A program made the translations under genes and the position numbers. 11,636 bases of DNA from contig JAHBMJ010003308.1 of assembly GCA_018398765.1 (NCBI GenBank), positions 1 through 11,636 of the forward strand, given 5' to 3'. The first letter of the stretch is position 1, and every line of letters starts with the position of its first letter. Under the pieces are notes generated by a model. It made no database searches, was not told where the DNA came from, and saw only the letters and a program-made list of their open reading frames with translations. Source of the stretch: Chromera velia (Eukaryota > Sar > Chromeraceae). Shown here piece by piece: positions 7,667 to 11,636 of this stretch.

Positions 7667-9358
7667 TTATCCGAAGAGAGTGACGTCAGGCTTGGCGATC
7701 TCCTGCAGCCACATCCCGATGATGGCGAGCATCGCCAGACGTCTGCACACACTTGCACACAGCGGGGGGCAGAGAGGAAAGAATAAACATTTTGGCAAGC
7801 TACTCCAATGAAATGAGAGGGGGGCGTATGAGGAGAAGCCACACATGTGGGGAGGGCCCGCATGGAAAAGCTGTATTGCAATTTTGAAGGGAGCGCAAAA
7901 CGGAAAACACCGAACGACGCAAGTGAAGCTGTGCAAGGGGGAAAGAAGCGAGGAACGCGTTCCTTCCTTTTGTCCTGTCTCCAATCCCTCCGTAAACAAA
8001 ACGCGCAACACATCGTTTCCACTCCACAGTCTTTCAACGATCGAAGAGCCCCCACTTGACTCCCCATTCCGCTTACCCACCCATTGTTTCTCTCCTTAGT
8101 CATCATGGACTTCCTTCCCTCAGCGTCTTTCGGGAGCAGGTTCAGAGGGTCGAAGCCAAGGTCACCAGGCTCGTAGCTGCTCTTCAGGTTGGCAGCAAAG
8201 AAGCCGCCCGAGTGCTCGTCAGGAGACTGCCAGCCCTTGGCGATGGTGTAGCCCTCGATGAGTCCGATGACTACAAGGACGATCTCGTCAAACTGGGGCC
8301 ACTTGTCCTGCATGCATGCCGAGGGAGGAAGGAGACCGGTGAATAGGTAGATGCAACGGGAGAGAAGAAGAAAAGAAGGGAGTAAGACGGCGGGAAAAAA
8401 CGACGAGAGCACTCAGTGAAGGTCCCAGCCGGCCGGGGAGAAGAGACGACGGTTTCTGATCTTTTGACACACCAGCCCTCCACTTTTTCCTTCTTTTTCA
8501 CCCCAAGAGCTCTTCTCCCTTCCATTCGCCATTATTTTCCCTCCATTTCAGTCAACAAACGCTCAAATCAAGGCAGAGCAACCACTTCTTCGCACTTATA
8601 CTGTGGTTCAAGCACGAACCAACCTCAATGTACTGCCACTGAGTGAGTGCTCTGGCCGGAGCATCAGGCTGAAGGGGGTGGAAGAACTCCTGCACAAGAT
8701 AGCCCACAGACGCCAGCATTGCCAGTCTGCCGTGTTTGATCTCTGCCTCAGTCCACTTCTTGATCTTCTCAGGGGTTCCCATTCCAAAGGAGAGGGGGTC
8801 AAAGTAGCCGAAGGGCCCAGAGACGCCGGGCAGCTTCTCGGCCATCGTTCTGAAGCGCTCGTACTCAGCGTCCAACTCCGCACTGCAGGCAGACAGGCAG
8901 GCAGAGAGGCTATTCAATGACAGAAGAAACAGCGCCGTCACCGCTCGAAGAAGAGATTCTTGAAAAACGCAACTCATTTCGGGTCAACGAAACCGCCGAG
9001 AGACAGCTAGGAAAAAAGAGACTGTCGAGTGACACTTCCGCAGAAGGTTCCAATTTCGACCTGCCGGCGGCACAAGAATCCCAACACTATGAAAGACACA
9101 TGCAGTAACTGACTCAGTCAGCATGGCGGCAAGCTCCACGGGTTTCTTGGGGAAGTCGGAGACTGCCTGTTTTGACTCCTTCGCCTCAATCACTGCGACA
9201 GCTGTCTCGGCAGGCCCACTTGTCTCAACTGCAGGCTCCTCCGTCTGTGCATCGTTGAAGCGAGGAACCATGGAGTGTCTGGAAGAAAGACGATTCCTGA
9301 GGGGGACGAATGCCTCTGTAGAGGCAGCGAGGAGGACGCCGAAAAGACAGAACTTCAT
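7667..9358 (-). CDS. Light-harvesting chlorophyll-binding protein (FCP/LHCR-like), four exons
   Basis: Exons, in order of transcription: 9358-9114, 8882-8624, 8307-8081 and 7742-7667. All introns are GT-AG, of 231, 316 and 338 nt. Splicing gives one 268-residue frame ending in TAA. Residues 1-16 are a hydrophobic signal peptide, and EA|FVP matches the ASAFAP-type cleavage motif of complex plastids. A basic Ser/Arg-rich transit stretch (about 17-35) and an acidic linker follow.
Three LHC membrane helices are visible. Helix 1 holds EIKHGRLAM (E129, H132, R134). Helix 2 is at about 174-191, with E186 in LIEGY. Helix 3 holds KERNNGRLAM (E240, N243, R245). The E/R pairs link helices 1 and 3, and E, H and N are the usual Mg ligands of chlorophyll. 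FDPL motifs precede helices 1 and 3, as in the family. The protein binds chlorophyll and carotenoids in the thylakoid as photosystem antenna. It ends only 10 residues after the helix-3 segment MWLQE. Subfamily (FCP, LHCR or chromerid-specific) is not settled by eye. Confidence 0.93.
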
Positions 9359-9490
9359 TTTGAGCTGACTGCTTGTAGGATAGAAAACTATGTATGCGAA
9401 AAGTCGAATAGAAATCCTTTCGTGACGGTGCCCTTTGTTATGCAAGCTTAATTGACAAGAACAGTGAAAGACGCTTAAAGTCCACTGTTC

Positions 9491-9532
9491 GCCTAGCTCG
9501 AACCTTCTTTAGCCTGACTCGAACCTTCTATA
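9491..9532 (-). promoter_or_regulatory. Two 21-bp tandem repeats, each with GAACCTTC (GAAnnTTC, heat-shock-element-like)
   Basis: The copies at 9491-9511 and 9512-9532 are 18 of 21 identical. Each contains the self-complementary-pattern core GAACCTTC (9500-9507 and 9521-9528), spaced 21 bp, about two helical turns. The cores fit nGAAnnTTCn, the two-unit core of heat-shock elements. They lie 133-175 bp upstream of the LHC start codon. Function is inferred. Confidence 0.45.
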
Positions 9533-9536
9533 GTCA

Positions 9537-9560
9537 GATTGGCCGATTAATCGTCCAATC
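9537..9560 (-). promoter_or_regulatory. 24-bp dyad with CCAAT boxes on both strands
   Basis: GATTGG (9537-9542) and CCAATC (9555-9560) flank the palindrome CGATTAATCG (9544-9553), making a nearly perfect dyad with one mismatched pair. CCAAT is the NF-Y binding core. The position, about 180-200 bp upstream of the LHC ATG, fits a promoter element. Confidence 0.45.
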
Positions 9561-9610
9561 GAATTTCAGAGACAGAATCTGCGATCAGCATATGGCCCCG
9601 CAAAGTCTCC

Positions 9611-9652
9611 CGCACGTGAGCGTGCGACGGTTCCTTGAAAGCGAAAATTCGC
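9611..9652 (-). promoter_or_regulatory. G-box (CACGTG) in a perfect inverted repeat, plus a GAAnnTTC dyad
   Basis: CGCACG (9611-9616) pairs with CGTGCG (9621-9626), and CACGTG lies at 9613-9618. In plants CACGTG is bound by bZIP and bHLH factors in light-regulated promoters. GCGAA/TTCGC arms at 9641-9652 form a further GAAnnTTC core. Both lie about 255-295 bp upstream of the LHC start. Their use in this organism is inference. Confidence 0.4.
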
Positions 9653-9660
9653 CACTGAGA

Positions 9661-10597
9661 GTCGAGAAAAGCGATTTGAGTGTTGATCCTTGATGCAAAG
9701 TTAATTGTCGGTCTCGCGAGCTCTGCCAGAATTTCGAAGTTGCGCCTTAATTCGAGATCACTCGATCAGTTGAGACGTGTAACACCTCTGCAGGCTCTGC
9801 AAACTTCACCCACTGCCGCACTTGGACGTACCGATCGTGTTCGAAACCATTTCAGGCTCGTCAGACCTGCAGTCACCCATGTCAGACTGAGTCTTCAACA
9901 GGAGACCTGATCACTCGACTGCAGCTGCTGTATGCGCCTCTCCGATCTCTGACTTGATTTCTTTCTCAGACCGTCTCTTGAAGGTGTCTCCTGACATTTT
10001 TCGGGCTGTCGCTCTCTGAGCCGTCGCACCTATTCCGGTCATGATATCCGAAGAGTGGGAGAGCGGATCATACGGTCAGCTAGAATTGAGGGAGACGAGA
10101 TCAAAAGAGCTGCATTTGGGAATGTGCGTGACAATTTTCCTTCGGTCTCTTGCAGTTGTGTTAGTGAGTGGGCTCCCTGTACTCTGGATGTTCTGCAGGG
10201 AGGGCTCTCTTCTCTTCCTCGAGTCCGAATGAGCAGAGAAACGGTTGGTTCGAAGTTTTCAAAAAAGAGACGGGGGACACGCAAGAACAAGATGAGAGCC
10301 TCTCCGTCTTTCTTCAGTGAGCCACAAGTCTCTTCTCCCCATCTGAATTGGAATCGGGCGGTGATCCGTCAATCCTTTTGCGTTCCTCAGCAGTCGAACT
10401 AGGCATCAGAAGTGCTCCGACCTTCGCATCGGCGAGTGTCTGCACAGAAGCTTCTTTGGCGACTCGGACTGCCCTTCAAATTGATTGTTCTACCTCCAGG
10501 CATTTAGGGAAGCTCGTTTGTCCGGTGACCGGTCTTTCCTCGTTTCCTCCGCGTCTCCTCTCTGTTTCCACTCTTCGGTCTCCCCCCCGCGCTGCAG
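9661..10597. other. No supported gene between the LHC promoter region and the downstream exons
   Basis: Open frames of 76-175 codons exist on the plus strand but are Ser/Arg/Leu-rich and unrecognised. The longest (10348-10875) crosses the better-supported exon at 10598 in a different frame. The stretch is pyrimidine-rich toward 10590, as expected ahead of a 3' splice site. It is best read as intron. Confidence 0.45.
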
Positions 10598-11587
10598 AAA
10601 CTGTCCGACCTTGCAAGGCACAGGGAGTCATTCGGACTTGCTTGGCTGAGCACCTTTCTGTTCAATCAGGTCAGTCAGTCTTATTCTGCTCTTCTCTGCG
10701 CGAAGGCCTGCTGGCAGCTGTACAGAAAAGTGTCACCATTCCAGGGAAAGATCAGCTGCACGACCCCATGACTCTCCTGAGAGCAGAAAGACCGTCCAAA
10801 GCCAGCTGCTCACAGAATTCTGACTTGTTTCGACGCTGCATTGACGGAACTCCAATTGAATTGTCCTCGCAATAGGTATCCTTCCATTCATTCTCTCATG
10901 CACAACGGACACGCATGCAGTCTTTGTGGCAGAGACCGCCGGCCGCTTTGTTCTGCTCGCGGTCTTGTACAGCTCCTTCAATTTTCATGCCTGCCTGGCG
11001 TGTGCCGCCGCACGCCCCCTGCTTTCTCGGTCTCATTGCAACCCCTCCTCGTTTCTTACATTGCCGCTCTTCTGCTGCTTTCCCCATTCCCCCCTCTGTA
11101 AGCTTGCATCTTCCCTTCTGAAAACAAAGTTCTCAGAGAGATCCCGGTCGGACGAGCCTCCTGACACCCTTGTTTTTGTTTGCGCGTGATTTTGCGTTTT
11201 GCAGAACAAGGCCCTGCGTAAGGTACCAGTCGCCCCGCCTCGAAGCGTCGACCTGACAGGTGAGGCCAGAGAGATGCGTCAGCCGCTCTTTCGCTCATCT
11301 AGCGTTGAATTTTTATCTCCCGCATGAGATAAGCGAGGCGTGGTGGGGTGTTGGCGCCCCATCCCCAACCAGTGACCTCCATATTCACCTACTGAGAACG
11401 CTGACTCACTGTCTTTGTTCTTCTAGATTCTTCGGAAACCTCAGCCTTTTGTTCACTCGTTCTTCAGCGTTTCTGTGCCTTTCTCTCTTCTTTGACACTT
11501 TTCATGCAGGTATCCAGGGTCTGTCCCCCGAGAAGATCTTTTTGTTTTTGGACCTGCTTCCCGCTTCTGTTGAGGAGATTAAACTCG
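10598..11587 (+). CDS. Internal exons of a putative leucine-rich-repeat-like protein (partial)
   Basis: Three exons splice in frame: 10598-10669 (CTGCAG before, CAG|GTCAGT after; phase 0 in and out), 11205-11259 (TTTTGCAG before, ACAG|GTGAGG after; ends in phase 1) and 11510-11587 (CATGCAG before, CTCG|GTGAGT after; starts in phase 1 and ends in phase 0). Together they give about 68 uninterrupted residues with no stop.
The first part is amphipathic (KLSDLARHRESF, then a Leu/Phe/Trp-rich turn). A basic Pro-containing linker (KVPVAPPRSVDLTG) follows, then GLSPEKIFLFLDLLP and ASVEEIKL. The SVDL and SVEEIKL segments look like successive irregular LRR strands, which would make a protein-binding surface. 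The gene continues past the window. The N-terminal exon may be 2653-2868. Family assignment is tentative and no specific role can be given. Confidence 0.55.
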
Positions 11588-11627
11588 GTGAGTGCAGCGA
11601 TTTAGACACCGTTGGATGACCTAATCG

Positions 11628-11636
11628 CCCCCCCCC
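11628..11636. repeat. C9 homopolymer at window end
   Basis: Nine C residues end the window, 40 bases into the intron after the last exon. Similar G/C homopolymers occur at 1261-1268, 3363-3369, 3455-3461 and 6954-6962. The run may also mark an assembly break. Confidence 0.8.

Noticed and set aside
7651-8412. Single 253-codon minus-strand frame across LHC exon 3
   Set aside because: Only the part from 8307 to 8081 is LHC-like. The rest reads through introns 2 and 3, and the true helix 3 is recovered only by splicing to 7742.
10348-10875. 175-codon plus-strand open frame
   Set aside because: Composition is not protein-like and no motif is recognisable. It overlaps in another frame the exon 10598-10669, which has both splice sites and fits the next exon in phase.

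Overview
The window looks like nuclear DNA of a photosynthetic eukaryote with a complex (secondary) plastid. Genes are split by GT-AG introns of a few hundred bases. One clear gene encodes a chlorophyll-binding light-harvesting (LHC) protein whose N-terminus is a signal peptide followed by an ASAFAP-like cleavage motif and a basic Ser/Arg-rich transit stretch, as in algae whose plastid lies inside the endomembrane system. The style of the second gene (leucine-rich, irregular LRR-like exons) and the density of microsatellites suggest a chromerid alga such as Chromera velia. That species call is inference from memory, not a search result.

Layout. Bases 1-2640 hold no gene I can support: simple repeats (ATCG, GA, GACA/GGGC), then an AT-rich island from about 1640 to 2400 with hairpins. 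At 2653 a plus-strand coding exon begins, right after a good 3' splice site. It runs about 72 codons to a CT/CA microsatellite. Bases 2870-4400 are intron-like: two large CA microsatellites and a second AT-rich island that shares words with the first, ending in GGGCCG-type repeats. Bases 4400-6860 are of mixed composition with open frames on both strands and no recognisable protein. A pair of hairpins lies at 6929-6999. The minus-strand LHC gene occupies 7667-9358 in four exons, and its upstream region (9360-9660) carries several dyad elements. Three short plus-strand exons at 10598-10669, 11205-11259 and 11510-11587 read through in one frame when spliced and lead into LRR-like sequence that continues beyond the window.

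Main idea. The exon at 2653 and the exons from 10598 plausibly belong to one plus-strand gene. If so, the complete LHC gene lies antisense inside a roughly 7.7 kb first intron, together with several mobile-element-like islands. The 5' splice site of that intron is not visible where the reading frame predicts it. In its place are a 12-bp tandem duplication and a CT microsatellite, so this copy may be damaged or use another small exon. I found no tRNA, rRNA, CRISPR array or intact transposase.
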